This document shows, piece by piece, positions 31,304 to 40,140 of a DNA stretch of 64,000 nucleotides. This DNA comes from Ectopseudomonas mendocina. GTDB taxonomy: Bacteria; Pseudomonadota; Gammaproteobacteria; Pseudomonadales; Pseudomonadaceae. The DNA lies in contig NZ_JADTQG010000003.1 in the NCBI RefSeq assembly GCF_016008875.1, positions 186,001 through 250,000 of the forward strand, written 5' to 3'. The notes under the pieces were generated by a model that worked only from the letters and a program-made list of their open reading frames with translations, was not told where the DNA came from and did not search any database. Both the position numbers and the translations under genes were made by a program. Within the stretch, counting starts at the first letter, position 1. Each line of letters starts with the position of its first letter.

Positions 31304-32515
31304 ATGAATACAAGTTTCTGGAAAGCCGGCCACGCCCCCACCCTGTTCGCCGCCTTTCTCTATTTCGACCTGAGCTTCATGGTCTGGTACCTGCTCGGCC
31401 CGCTGGCAGTGCAGATCGCCACCGACCTTGACCTCAACGCCCAACAACGCGGACTGATGGTGGCCACACCGATTCTCGCCGGCGCCGTGCTGCGCCTGTT
31501 GATGGGTTTTCTCGCTGATCGCCTGTCGCCGAAAACCGCAGGCCTGCTCGGCCAGGTGGTGGTGATCGTCGCGCTGTTCTGCGCCTGGCAGATCGGCATC
31601 GGCAGTTACGAGCAGGCGCTGCTGCTCGGCCTGTTCCTCGGCTTCGCCGGCGCCGCCTTTGCCGTCGCCCTGCCGCTGGCCTCGCAGTGGTACCCGCCAC
31701 AGCACCAGGGCAAGGCCATGGGCATCGCCGGCGCGGGCAATTCCGGCACCGTGCTGGCAGCACTGTTCGCGCCTGGGCTGGCCGCGCTTTCCGGCTGGCA
31801 GAACGTGTTCGGCTGGGCGCTGATCCCGCTGCTGGCGACCCTGGTGATCTTCGCACTGGTGGCCAAGAACGCACCGGAGCGGCCCAAGGCAAAAGCTTTC
31901 GGCGACTACCTCAAGGCCCTCGGCGACCGCGACAGCTGGTGGTTCATGTTCTTCTACAGCGTCACCTTCGGTGGCTTCATCGGCCTGGCCAGCGCACTGC
32001 CTGGCTACTTCAGCGACCAGTACGGACTCAACCCGGTCACCGCCGGCTACTACACCGCCGCCTGCGTGTTCGCCGGCAGCCTGCTGCGCCCGCTCGGCGG
32101 CGCCCTGGCCGACCGCATTGGCGGCATCCGCTCGCTGCTGATGATGTACACCATCGCCTCGCTGTGCATCGCCGTGGTGGGCTTCAACCTGCCCAGTTCG
32201 ACCGCCGCGCTGGCGTTGTTCGTCGCCGCCATGCTTGGCCTGGGCGCCGGCAATGGCGCGGTGTTCCAGCTGGTGCCGCAGCGTTTTCGCAAGGAGATCG
32301 GCGTGATGACCGGGCTGATCGGCATGGCCGGCGGTGTTGGCGGTTTCTTTCTCGCCGCGGGCCTGGGCACGATCAAGCAGCATACCGGCGACTACCAGCT
32401 CGGCCTGTGGCTGTTCGCCAGCCTCGGCGTACTGGCCTGGGTCGGCCTGCATGGGGTCAAGCAGCGCTGGCGCACAACCTGGGGCAGCGCCGCGGTGACC
32501 GTCGCGCGGGTGTGA
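31304..32515 (+). CDS. nasA: MFS nitrate/nitrite transporter (NarK/NasA type)
   Basis: The 403-residue 12-TM MFS protein has the nitrate-porter patterns: FDLSFMVWYLLGPLAVQIA in TM1, the loop GFLADRLSPKTAGL, and two nitrate-signature-like glycine-rich helices (GIAGAGNSGTVLAALFAPGL and ALFVAAMLGLGAGNGAVFQL). It imports nitrate for assimilation, parallel to NrtABD. GAGGTGATCG precedes ATG 31304. It heads a unit with the kinase gene 4 bases downstream. Confidence 0.9.
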   Translation: MNTSFWKAGHAPTLFAAFLYFDLSFMVWYLLGPLAVQIATDLDLNAQQRGLMVATPILAGAVLRLLMGFLADRLSPKTAGLLGQVVVIVALFCAWQIGIGSYEQALLLGLFLGFAGAAFAVALPLASQWYPPQHQGKAMGIAGAGNSGTVLAALFAPGLAALSGWQNVFGWALIPLLATLVIFALVAKNAPERPKAKAFGDYLKALGDRDSWWFMFFYSVTFGGFIGLASALPGYFSDQYGLNPVTAGYYTAACVFAGSLLRPLGGALADRIGGIRSLLMMYTIASLCIAVVGFNLPSSTAALALFVAAMLGLGAGNGAVFQLVPQRFRKEIGVMTGLIGMAGGVGGFFLAAGLGTIKQHTGDYQLGLWLFASLGVLAWVGLHGVKQRWRTTWGSAAVTVARV

Positions 32516-32519
32516 GCGA

Positions 32520-34184
32520 ATGACCCTGCAACTGAGCATCGGCGAAGCCAGCGACACCGGCCCGCGCAGCGAGAACCAGGACGCGCTGCGCGTGGTCACC
32601 CCGGCGCCGGCCCTGGCCGCCAGCAAGGGCTACCTGCTGGGCCTGGCCGATGGCGTCAGCCAGTGCGCCGATGGCGGCCTGGCGGCGCGCGCCACCCTAC
32701 AGGCGCTGGCTTTGGACTACTACTCCACGCCCGAAACCTGGCCGGTGCAGCACAGCCTGGACCGCCTGCTGATCGCGCAGAACCGCTGGCTGCAAGCCAA
32801 TGGCGGTGGCCAACCGCTGCTGACCACTCTCACCGCCCTGGTGCTGCGCGGCCGCCGCTACACCCTGGCGCATATCGGCGACAGCCGCGCCTACCTGTGG
32901 CGTGACGGCCACCTGCTGCGCCTGACCGAGGACCACGTCTGGGAACAGCCGGGCATGCAGCATGTGCTCAAGCGCGCCATGGGCCTGGATCAGCACCTGG
33001 TGGTGGACTACCGCGACGGCGAGCTGCAGGCCGGTGACCGCTTCCTGCTGGTCAGCGACGGGGTCTGGGCCTGCCTCAGTGACAAGCGCATCGGTGAACT
33101 GCTGCGAGGCGAAGACGTAGAGAGGATCTGCCAGGCGCTGGTCGCCGAGGCTCACCGCGCCGGCAGCCAGGACAACGCCAGCGCTCTGCTGGTGCACGTC
33201 GAGCAGCTTCCCGACGCCGCGCTGGCCGACACCCTGGCCCAGCTCGAACACTGGCCGCTACCGCCGCGCCTGCGCGACGGCCAGGCATTCGAGGGCTGGC
33301 AGGTCGAAAGCCTGCTCGGCGAATCGCGCCAGTCGCTGATCTACCGCGTGCGCGACGCGCACAATCAGCCCTGGCTGCTCAAGACGCTACCAGCCAGCCG
33401 TGCCGGCGAGGAGCAGGCCGGCCCGGCGCTGCTGCAGGAGGAATGGTTCCTGCGCCGCGTCGCCGGGCGCCATTTTCCCGAACTGCACGCCCTGCCGCAG
33501 CGCCAGCACCTTTATTACGTGCAGCGTGAATATGCCGGCCAGACTCTGGCCGCGCGCCTACGACAGACCGGTCCGCTGAGTCTGGCCGACTGGCAGGACC
33601 TGGCGCCACGGCTGATCAAGGCCCTCGGCCTGCTGCACCGACGCAATATCATCCACCGCGACATCAAGCCGGAAAACCTGCTGCTCGGCGACGACGGCGA
33701 GCTGCGCGTGCTCGATTTCGGCCTCGCCTACTGTCCAGGTCTGACCCGCGACGAGGCACACAGCCTGCCTGGTACGCCCAGCTACATCGCCCCGGAGGCC
33801 TTCGCCGGCAACCCGCCCAGTGCGCAGCAGGATCTCTATGCCGCTGGTGTAACCCTTTATCACCTGCTGACCGGGCATTATCCATATGGCGAGATCGAGG
33901 CCTTCCAGCACCCGCGCTTCGGTCAGCCGCTACCCGCCAGCCGTTACCGCCCGGATCTGCCGGCCTGGCTCGATGAAATATTGAACCGTGCGGTCGCCGC
34001 CAGCCCGGCGCAGCGTTTCGAAACCGCCGAAGAGTGGCTGCTGGCCCTGGAAAGCGCTGAGCGTCAGTCGCTGAACAGCCGCCCGCGACCACTGCTCGAG
34101 CGCGAGCCGCTGCTGGTCTGGCGAACGGTGGCACTGGTATCGCTGCTGCTCAATCTGCTGCTGGCGGTGCTGCTGCTCAAATGA
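32520..34184 (+). CDS. PP2C phosphatase - Ser/Thr kinase fusion with C-terminal TM
   Basis: The 554-residue protein has three parts. A PP2C-type phosphatase spans about residues 1-240 (SENQDALRV, LGLADGVSQCADG, LLVSDGVWACL, GSQDNASALLV). A Hanks-type kinase spans about 255-520, with Lys in WLLKTLPAS, HRDIKPENLLLGDDG, DFGLAYC and the YIAPEAF activation segment. One TM helix ends the chain (VALVSLLLNLLLAVLLLK), placing the catalytic parts in the cytosol. It sits between nasA and nirB, as in P. aeruginosa (PA1782-like, from memory). Opposed kinase and phosphatase activities suggest self-resetting control of nitrate assimilation (inference). Confidence 0.92.
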   Translation: MTLQLSIGEASDTGPRSENQDALRVVTPAPALAASKGYLLGLADGVSQCADGGLAARATLQALALDYYSTPETWPVQHSLDRLLIAQNRWLQANGGGQPLLTTLTALVLRGRRYTLAHIGDSRAYLWRDGHLLRLTEDHVWEQPGMQHVLKRAMGLDQHLVVDYRDGELQAGDRFLLVSDGVWACLSDKRIGELLRGEDVERICQALVAEAHRAGSQDNASALLVHVEQLPDAALADTLAQLEHWPLPPRLRDGQAFEGWQVESLLGESRQSLIYRVRDAHNQPWLLKTLPASRAGEEQAGPALLQEEWFLRRVAGRHFPELHALPQRQHLYYVQREYAGQTLAARLRQTGPLSLADWQDLAPRLIKALGLLHRRNIIHRDIKPENLLLGDDGELRVLDFGLAYCPGLTRDEAHSLPGTPSYIAPEAFAGNPPSAQQDLYAAGVTLYHLLTGHYPYGEIEAFQHPRFGQPLPASRYRPDLPAWLDEILNRAVAASPAQRFETAEEWLLALESAERQSLNSRPRPLLEREPLLVWRTVALVSLLLNLLLAVLLLK

Positions 34185-34291
34185 CTCGGCTCGCACCAAA
34201 GCAGCGCAAAAAAGCCTCGCAACGGTGCACGCACTGACTCGCACGCCGCTGCAACGGGGCTGCAACGCCTGAAAAACCGTATTCGGCAGAG

Positions 34292-34308
34292 TTGGCACAA
34301 GGGCTGCA
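34292..34308 (+). promoter_or_regulatory. Sigma-54-type promoter of nirBD-nasC-cobA
   Basis: TTGGCACA-AGGG-CTGCA matches the -24/-12 consensus except for C in place of T at the start of the -12 element; GG and GC are 12 bases apart. It lies 27 bases before the first leader hairpin. Confidence 0.8.
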
Positions 34309-34334
34309 TTGCTTCTGACACAACATAAAGTGCG

Positions 34335-34422
34335 GCCTTCAACGAAGAAGGCTGCACCTCCCGACAGAACGGGACCTGGACAAAGGCGTCCTCGCTAGGT
34401 GACTAGCGGGACGCCTTTTTTG
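34335..34422 (+). ncRNA. ANTAR-type antitermination leader of nirB, with three hexaloop hairpins
   Basis: Three consecutive hairpins carry hexaloops with A1 and G4: GCCTTC-AACGAA-GAAGGC (34335-34352), TCCCG-ACAGAA-CGGGA (34359-34374) and GGAC-AAAGGC-GTCC (34378-34391). The last overlaps the 5' strand of the terminator GGCGTCC/GGACGCC followed by TTTTTT (34416 on). The last two correspond in layout to the pairs in the nrtA and nasA leaders; the first is additional. Confidence 0.85.
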
Positions 34423-34486
34423 TTTTCTGGCTTGCCATTTACGGCAGCCACTTTTTCCGTGATCAACGATTCAGGAGATGGCCGGC

Positions 34487-36943
34487 ATGCAAAAACTCAA
34501 GCTGGTGATGATCGGCAACGGCATGGCGGGTGTACGCACCCTCGAAGAGCTGCTCAAGCTCGCCCCCGATCTCTACGACATCACCGTGTTCGGCGCCGAG
34601 CCGCACCCCAACTACAACCGCATCCTGCTTTCGCCGGTGCTGGCCGGCGAGCAGACCTTCGAGGAGATCGTGCTCAACGATCTGAACTGGTACGCGGAAA
34701 ACCACATCAAGCTGCTGCTCGGGCGCAAGGTGGTCAGGATCGACCGCAAGAAGCGCCTGGTCATCGCCGATGATGGCAGCGAGGCCGAATACGACCGCCT
34801 GCTGATCGCCACCGGCTCCAACCCCTTCATCCTGCCGATTCCGGGCAAGGACCTGGCTGGCGTGATCGGCTATCGCGACATCGCTGACACCCAGATGATG
34901 ATGGACACCGCCAAGACCCATAAACACGCGGTGGTCATCGGCGGCGGCCTGCTCGGCCTGGAGGCGGCCAACGGTCTCAAGCTGCGCGGCATGGACGTCA
35001 CCGTGGTGCACATCGGCGACTGGCTGCTGGAGCGCCAGCTGGACCGCACCGCCGGCGAGCTGCTGCAAAAATCACTGGAAGACCGCGGCCTGAACTTCCT
35101 CCTGCCCAAGCACACCGCCGAATTGCTGGACAACGGCGAAGGCCGCGTCTGCGCGGTGAAGTTCAAGGACGGCGAGGTGATTCCTGCCGACCTGGTGGTG
35201 ATGGCCGCCGGCATCCGCCCCAACAGCGAGCTGGCCGAACAGTCCGGCATCGCCTGCAACCGCGGCATCCTGGTCAACGACACCATGCAGACCTATGATC
35301 CGCGCGTCTATGCCATCGGCGAGTGCGCCAGCCACCGCGGCATCGCCTACGGCCTGGTGGCGCCGCTGTTCGAGCAGGCCAAGGTCTGTGCCAACCACCT
35401 GGCGCTGCTCGGCTACTCCCGCTATCAGGGCTCGGTGACCTCGACCAAGCTCAAGGTCACCGGCATCGACCTGTTCTCCGCCGGTGAATTCATGGGCGGC
35501 GAAGGCACCGAAACCATCACCCTCTCCGACCCCATCGGCGGCGTGTACAAGAAGCTGGTGATCAAGGACGACGTGCTGGTCGGCGCCTGCCTGTACGGCG
35601 ACACCGCCGACGGCGGCTGGTACTTCCGCCAGATCCGCGAGAGCCAGAACGTCAGCGAGATTCGCGATCACCTGATGTTTGGTGAAGGTGCGATCGGCGA
35701 CGTCGGCCACCAGGGCGCGGACAAGACCGCCAATATGCCCGACAGCATGGAAATCTGCGGCTGCAACGGCGTGTGCAAGGGCACCATCGTCAAGGCTATC
35801 CAGGAGAACGGCCTGTTCTCGGTCGACGAGGTGAAGAAGCACACCAAGGCCGCCAGCTCCTGCGGTTCCTGCGCCGGCCTGGTCGAGCAGATTCTGATCA
35901 GCACCGTCGGCGGCGCCGCCGACGTCAAGCCCAAGAGCGAAAAGGCTATCTGCGGCTGCAGCGACCTCAACCACGGACAAATCCGCAAGGCGATCCGCGA
36001 GCAGCACCTGACGTCCATGGCACAAACCATGGAATACCTGAACTGGGGCACGCCCAATGGCTGCGCTACCTGCCGCCCGGCGCTCAACTACTACCTGATC
36101 TCAACCTGGCCGGGCGAAGCCAAGGACGACCCACAGTCGCGCCTGATCAACGAACGCGCCCACGCCAATATTCAGAAAGACGGGACGTACTCCGTTGTCC
36201 CGCGTATGTGGGGCGGCGTGACCAATCCGTCGGAGCTGCGCCGCATCGCCGACGTCGCCGACAAGTACAACGTACCCATGGTCAAGGTCACCGGCGGCCA
36301 GCGCATCGACCTGCTGGGGATCAGGAAGGAAGACCTGCCGGCAGTGTGGAAGGAGCTGGACATGCCGTCCGGCCACGCCTACGGCAAGTCCATCCGAACG
36401 GTGAAGACCTGCGTCGGCAGCGAGTTCTGCCGCTTCGGCACGCAGAACTCGACCCAGTTGGGCATCGACCTGGAGCACGACCTGTTCAACATGTGGTCGC
36501 CGCACAAGGTCAAGCTGGCGGTCTCCGGCTGCCCGCGCAACTGCGCCGAGGCCGGTATCAAGGACGTCGGCATCATCGGCGTGGACTCGGGCTTCGAGCT
36601 GTACATCGGCGGCAATGGCGGGATCAAGACCGAGGTGGCCGAGTTCTTCGTCAAGGTCAAGACCGCCGAAGAGGTGCGCGAATACAACGCCGCCTTCCTC
36701 CAGCTGTACCGCGAGGAAGCCTTTTACCTTGAGCGCACCGTGCACTACATGCAGCGCGTCGGCATGGAGCACATCAAGAAGGCGGTGTTGGAAGACGAAG
36801 CCAACCGCAAGGCCCTGGCCGCGCGCCTGCACTATGCCCTGTCGTTCGAGCAGGACCCGTGGAAGGAGCGCCTAGAGACGCCGCAGCTGAAAAAAGAGTT
36901 CGACACCATCAAGGTCGTGCAAATCGAGGAGGCCACCGTATGA
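34487..36943 (+). CDS. nirB: Assimilatory nitrite reductase large subunit
   Basis: The 818-residue NADH-dependent sirohaem enzyme reduces nitrite to ammonium. The N-terminal FAD/NADH domains show MIGNGMAGVRTLEELL and VVIGGGLLGLEAANGLKLRG. Two BFD-like [2Fe-2S] segments follow near residues 420-540 (CGCNGVCKG ... CGSCAG; CGCSDLNHG ... CATCRP). The ferredoxin-nitrite reductase repeat and the sirohaem-4Fe4S ligands come next (TCVGSEFCRFG, SGCPRNCAEAG). ATG 34487 has AGGAG nine bases upstream; an in-frame ATG three codons earlier abuts that site. The stop overlaps nirD (ATGA). Confidence 0.96.
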   Translation: MQKLKLVMIGNGMAGVRTLEELLKLAPDLYDITVFGAEPHPNYNRILLSPVLAGEQTFEEIVLNDLNWYAENHIKLLLGRKVVRIDRKKRLVIADDGSEAEYDRLLIATGSNPFILPIPGKDLAGVIGYRDIADTQMMMDTAKTHKHAVVIGGGLLGLEAANGLKLRGMDVTVVHIGDWLLERQLDRTAGELLQKSLEDRGLNFLLPKHTAELLDNGEGRVCAVKFKDGEVIPADLVVMAAGIRPNSELAEQSGIACNRGILVNDTMQTYDPRVYAIGECASHRGIAYGLVAPLFEQAKVCANHLALLGYSRYQGSVTSTKLKVTGIDLFSAGEFMGGEGTETITLSDPIGGVYKKLVIKDDVLVGACLYGDTADGGWYFRQIRESQNVSEIRDHLMFGEGAIGDVGHQGADKTANMPDSMEICGCNGVCKGTIVKAIQENGLFSVDEVKKHTKAASSCGSCAGLVEQILISTVGGAADVKPKSEKAICGCSDLNHGQIRKAIREQHLTSMAQTMEYLNWGTPNGCATCRPALNYYLISTWPGEAKDDPQSRLINERAHANIQKDGTYSVVPRMWGGVTNPSELRRIADVADKYNVPMVKVTGGQRIDLLGIRKEDLPAVWKELDMPSGHAYGKSIRTVKTCVGSEFCRFGTQNSTQLGIDLEHDLFNMWSPHKVKLAVSGCPRNCAEAGIKDVGIIGVDSGFELYIGGNGGIKTEVAEFFVKVKTAEEVREYNAAFLQLYREEAFYLERTVHYMQRVGMEHIKKAVLEDEANRKALAARLHYALSFEQDPWKERLETPQLKKEFDTIKVVQIEEATV

Positions 36944-37266
36944 ACTGGCTGGATATCTGCGCTCTGGACGAGATCAACGTCCTCGGCTCGCGCATTGTCA
37001 GTGGCCCCAAGGGCGACATTGCCATTTTCCGCACTACCGGGGATGAGGTCTTCGCCCTCGACGACCGTTGCCCGCACAAGGGCGGCCCGCTGTCCCAAGG
37101 GCTGATCTATGGCAAGCGCGTAGCCTGCCCGCTGCACAACTGGCAGATCGAACTGGAATCCGGCGAAGCCGTGGCACCGGATGTGGGCTGCGCGCACCGG
37201 CACCACGCCCGCGTGGAAAACGGCCGCGTGCTGCTGGCCCTGAATACCGCCGCGAAATGTGCGTAA
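36940..37266 (+). CDS. nirD: Assimilatory nitrite reductase small subunit
   Basis: The 108-residue Rieske-type protein has the ligand boxes DRCPHKGGPL and CPLHNWQ (C-x-H and C-x-x-H), as in NirD, which supports NirB. The ATG overlaps the nirB stop, so expression is coupled. No defects. Confidence 0.95.
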   Translation: MNWLDICALDEINVLGSRIVSGPKGDIAIFRTTGDEVFALDDRCPHKGGPLSQGLIYGKRVACPLHNWQIELESGEAVAPDVGCAHRHHARVENGRVLLALNTAAKCA

Positions 37267-37268
37267 GC

Positions 37269-37349
37269 CGTAGGGTGGAAAACCGCGAAGCGTTTTCCAC
37301 CGGTAACCCCACGCATTGGTGGACAAGCACAGCGTTGTCCACCCTACGC
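37269..37349. repeat. REP-like double palindrome between nirD and nasC
   Basis: CGTAGGGTGGAAAAC and GTTTTCCACC form one hairpin, and GGTGGACAA with TTGTCCACCCTACG a second, in a head-to-tail BIME-like pair. Related 'gtagggtggaaaaccgc' repeats are common in Pseudomonas. It sits inside the operon. Confidence 0.75.
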
Positions 37350-37364
37350 CTGTAGGAGCCCGAC

Positions 37365-40085
37365 ATGGCCAGCCCCACTCAAGTCACCGCCTCCACCTGC
37401 TGCTACTGCGGCGTGGGCTGCGGCGTGCTGATCGAGCACGACGGCGAGAAGATCCTCGGCGTCGCCGGCGACCCCAGCCACCCGGCCAACTTCGGCAAGC
37501 TGTGCAGCAAGGGGTCGACCCTGCACCTGACTGGCGATCTCGATGCCCGCGCCCTCCACCCCGAGCTGCGCCTGGGTAAGGGCCTGGCCCGTTCACGCAC
37601 GGACTGGGACAGCGCTCTGGATCACGCTGCTGCGGTATTCGCCGAAACCATCCGCGAGCACGGCCCGGACAGCGTGGCCTTCTATATCTCCGGCCAGCTG
37701 CTGACCGAGGACTACTACGCCTTCAACAAGCTGGCCCGCGCCCTGGTCGGCACCAACAACATCGACTCCAACTCGCGCCTGTGCATGAGCTCGGCGGTGG
37801 TTGGCTACAAGCGCAGCCTCGGCGCCGACGCCCCGCCCTGCAGCTACGAGGATATCGAGCAGAGCGACTGCCTGCTGATCGCCGGCTCCAACATGGCCTA
37901 CGCGCATCCGGTACTGTTCCGCCGCCTGGAAGAAGCCAAGGCACGCCGCCCGGAGATGAGGGTAATCGTCGTCGACCCACGGCGCACCGACACCTGCGAG
38001 CTGGCCGACCTGCACCTGGCAATCCTGCCCGGCACCGACGTCGCGCTGTTCCACGGCATCCTGCATATTCTGCTGTGGGAGGGCTGGATCGACCGCGCCT
38101 ATATCGATGCTCACACCGAAGGCTTCGAGGCGCTGAAGAACCTGGTGCGCGACTACAGCCCGGCGGCCACCGCCGATATCTGCGGCATCAGCCTGGACGC
38201 CCTGCAGCGCTGCGCCGAGCTGATCGGCCGCGCGCCCTCCTTCCTTTCACTGTGGTGCATGGGACTCAATCAGTCTTCGTCCGGCAGCGCCAAGAACAGC
38301 GCGCTGATCAACCTGCACCTGGCCACCGGACAGATCGGCAAGCCCGGCGCCGGCCCCTTCTCCCTGACCGGCCAGCCCAACGCCATGGGTGGTCGCGAGA
38401 CCGGCAGCCTGAGCAACCTGCTGCCGGGCCATCGCGAGGCCGGCAATGCCGAACACCGCGCCGAAGTCGCCGCCTACTGGGGCGTCGACGCCTTGCCGGA
38501 GGCGCCCGGCCTGTCCGCCATCGAGCTATTCGATGCCGTGCACGACGGTCGCATCAAAGCCTTGTGGATCGCCTGCACCAACCCGGCGCAATCGCTGCCG
38601 AACCAGAACAAGGTGCATGAGGCCCTGGCCGCCTGCCCTTTCGTTGTCGTTCAAGAAGCCTTCTTTACCACCGAGACCTGCCGCTACGCCGACCTGCTGC
38701 TGCCCGCCGCCAGCTGGGGCGAAAAGGAAGGCACGGTGACCAATTCCGAGCGCCGCGTCAGCCACGTGCGTCGCGCCGTGCCAGCGCCCTTCGATGCGCG
38801 GCCCGACTGGTCGATCACCTGCGACTTCGCTTTTCGCCTGGAAACTCTGCTCCGCCCCGGCCTGCCAAGCCTGTTCGATTTCGCCGACAGCGAGTCGCTG
38901 TTCGAGGAATACAAGCACCTGACCGCACAGCGCGATCTCGACCTCTCGGGGCTGAGCTACGCGCTGCTCGATGACCAAGGTCCGCAGCAATGGCCGTTTC
39001 CGCCCGGCGCGCGCCAGGGCAGCGCACGGCTCTACGCCGACGGCCGCTTCCCCACTGCCAGCGGGCGCGCGCAGTTCCACGCCGACCCGTACCGTGCTCC
39101 GAAGGAAAAGCGCGAGGCGCGTTATTCACTCACCCTCAACACCGGCCGCCTGCGCGACCAGTGGCACGGCATGAGCCGCACCGGCACCGCCGCGCGTCTG
39201 TTCGGCCATGTCGAGGCCGCCGTACTCGGCCTGCATCCGGATGAGCTGCGTCGCCGCCGTCTGCAGAACGGCGATCTGGTCAAACTGCGCAGTCGCCGTG
39301 GCAGCCTCATCCTGCCGGTGCAGAGCGACGACTCGGTGCGGCCTGGCCAGGCCTGGCTGCCGATGCACTGGGGCGATCGTTTTCTCAAGGGGTTGGGCAC
39401 CAACGTGCTGACCCAGCCGGCTTTCGATCCATTGTCGAAGCAGCCGGAGCTCAAGCATTCCGGAGTCGAGGTGGACAAGGTCGAGCTGCCCTGGCAACTG
39501 TTCGCCCTGGTCGAGGGTGAGGTGCAAAGCCGCTTCGAAGCGTTGCGCCCGCTGTTCGAGGACTTCGCCTACGCCAACCTTACCCCTAGCGGACGCGACC
39601 GCCCCGCCCTGCTGATCCGCGCCGCCAGCGCCGTGGCGCCGCAGCCCGAGTTGCTGGCGCAGATCGACCGCCTGCTGCGCCTGCATGAAGGTCCGGTGCT
39701 GGCCTATGACGATCCGCGCCGTGCGGTGGGTAAACGCGTGCGCATCGAGCATGGCCGTATCGTCAGTATCCGCCTGGCCGGCGAAACCGCTGCCAGCGAA
39801 TGGCTGCGCAGCCTGTGGCTGGACGGCCAGGCCGACGCCGACCTGCGTCGCTGGCTACTCGCCCCGGTCTCCGCGCCGCCGGGCAATGCTGGCGCCACCG
39901 CCCGTGGCAAAACCCTTTGCAACTGCCTGAACGTCAGCGAAGGCGCCGTGTGCGCCGGCATCGAGCGCGGCCTGGACCTGGACGGACTCAAGCAGGAACT
40001 CAAGTGCGGCACCAGTTGTGGCTCCTGCGTACCTGAAATCAAGCGCTTGCTGGCCAACCAGCAGGTGGCTGTAAGGGCCTGTTGA
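37365..40085 (+). CDS. nasC: Assimilatory nitrate reductase catalytic subunit
   Basis: The 906-residue molybdopterin enzyme reduces nitrate to nitrite in the cytosol. The N-terminal 4Fe4S cysteines are in STCCYCGVGCGVLIEHDGE and KLCSKGS. The molybdopterin-binding body (SNSRLCMSSAVVGYKRSLGA, LFRRLEEAKARRPEMRVIVV, MGGRETGSLSNLLPGHR) and dinucleotide-binding domain follow. A C-terminal BFD-like [2Fe-2S] domain (CNCLNVSEGAVCAG ... CGTSCGSCVPEI) takes electrons, probably from NAD(P)H via a partner. TAGGAG precedes the start. Confidence 0.94.
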   Translation: MASPTQVTASTCCYCGVGCGVLIEHDGEKILGVAGDPSHPANFGKLCSKGSTLHLTGDLDARALHPELRLGKGLARSRTDWDSALDHAAAVFAETIREHGPDSVAFYISGQLLTEDYYAFNKLARALVGTNNIDSNSRLCMSSAVVGYKRSLGADAPPCSYEDIEQSDCLLIAGSNMAYAHPVLFRRLEEAKARRPEMRVIVVDPRRTDTCELADLHLAILPGTDVALFHGILHILLWEGWIDRAYIDAHTEGFEALKNLVRDYSPAATADICGISLDALQRCAELIGRAPSFLSLWCMGLNQSSSGSAKNSALINLHLATGQIGKPGAGPFSLTGQPNAMGGRETGSLSNLLPGHREAGNAEHRAEVAAYWGVDALPEAPGLSAIELFDAVHDGRIKALWIACTNPAQSLPNQNKVHEALAACPFVVVQEAFFTTETCRYADLLLPAASWGEKEGTVTNSERRVSHVRRAVPAPFDARPDWSITCDFAFRLETLLRPGLPSLFDFADSESLFEEYKHLTAQRDLDLSGLSYALLDDQGPQQWPFPPGARQGSARLYADGRFPTASGRAQFHADPYRAPKEKREARYSLTLNTGRLRDQWHGMSRTGTAARLFGHVEAAVLGLHPDELRRRRLQNGDLVKLRSRRGSLILPVQSDDSVRPGQAWLPMHWGDRFLKGLGTNVLTQPAFDPLSKQPELKHSGVEVDKVELPWQLFALVEGEVQSRFEALRPLFEDFAYANLTPSGRDRPALLIRAASAVAPQPELLAQIDRLLRLHEGPVLAYDDPRRAVGKRVRIEHGRIVSIRLAGETAASEWLRSLWLDGQADADLRRWLLAPVSAPPGNAGATARGKTLCNCLNVSEGAVCAGIERGLDLDGLKQELKCGTSCGSCVPEIKRLLANQQVAVRAC

Positions 40086-40140
40086 TCGCGCCTACGTTCT
40101 GTGGGGACCAGCGGAAAAAGATATGAGAGAGGTGGTGAAC

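Noticed and set aside
30974..32626. 550-codon open frame antisense to the nitrate transporter
   Set aside because: His/Gln/Gly-rich shadow frame; the plus strand encodes a clear MFS protein and a structured leader.
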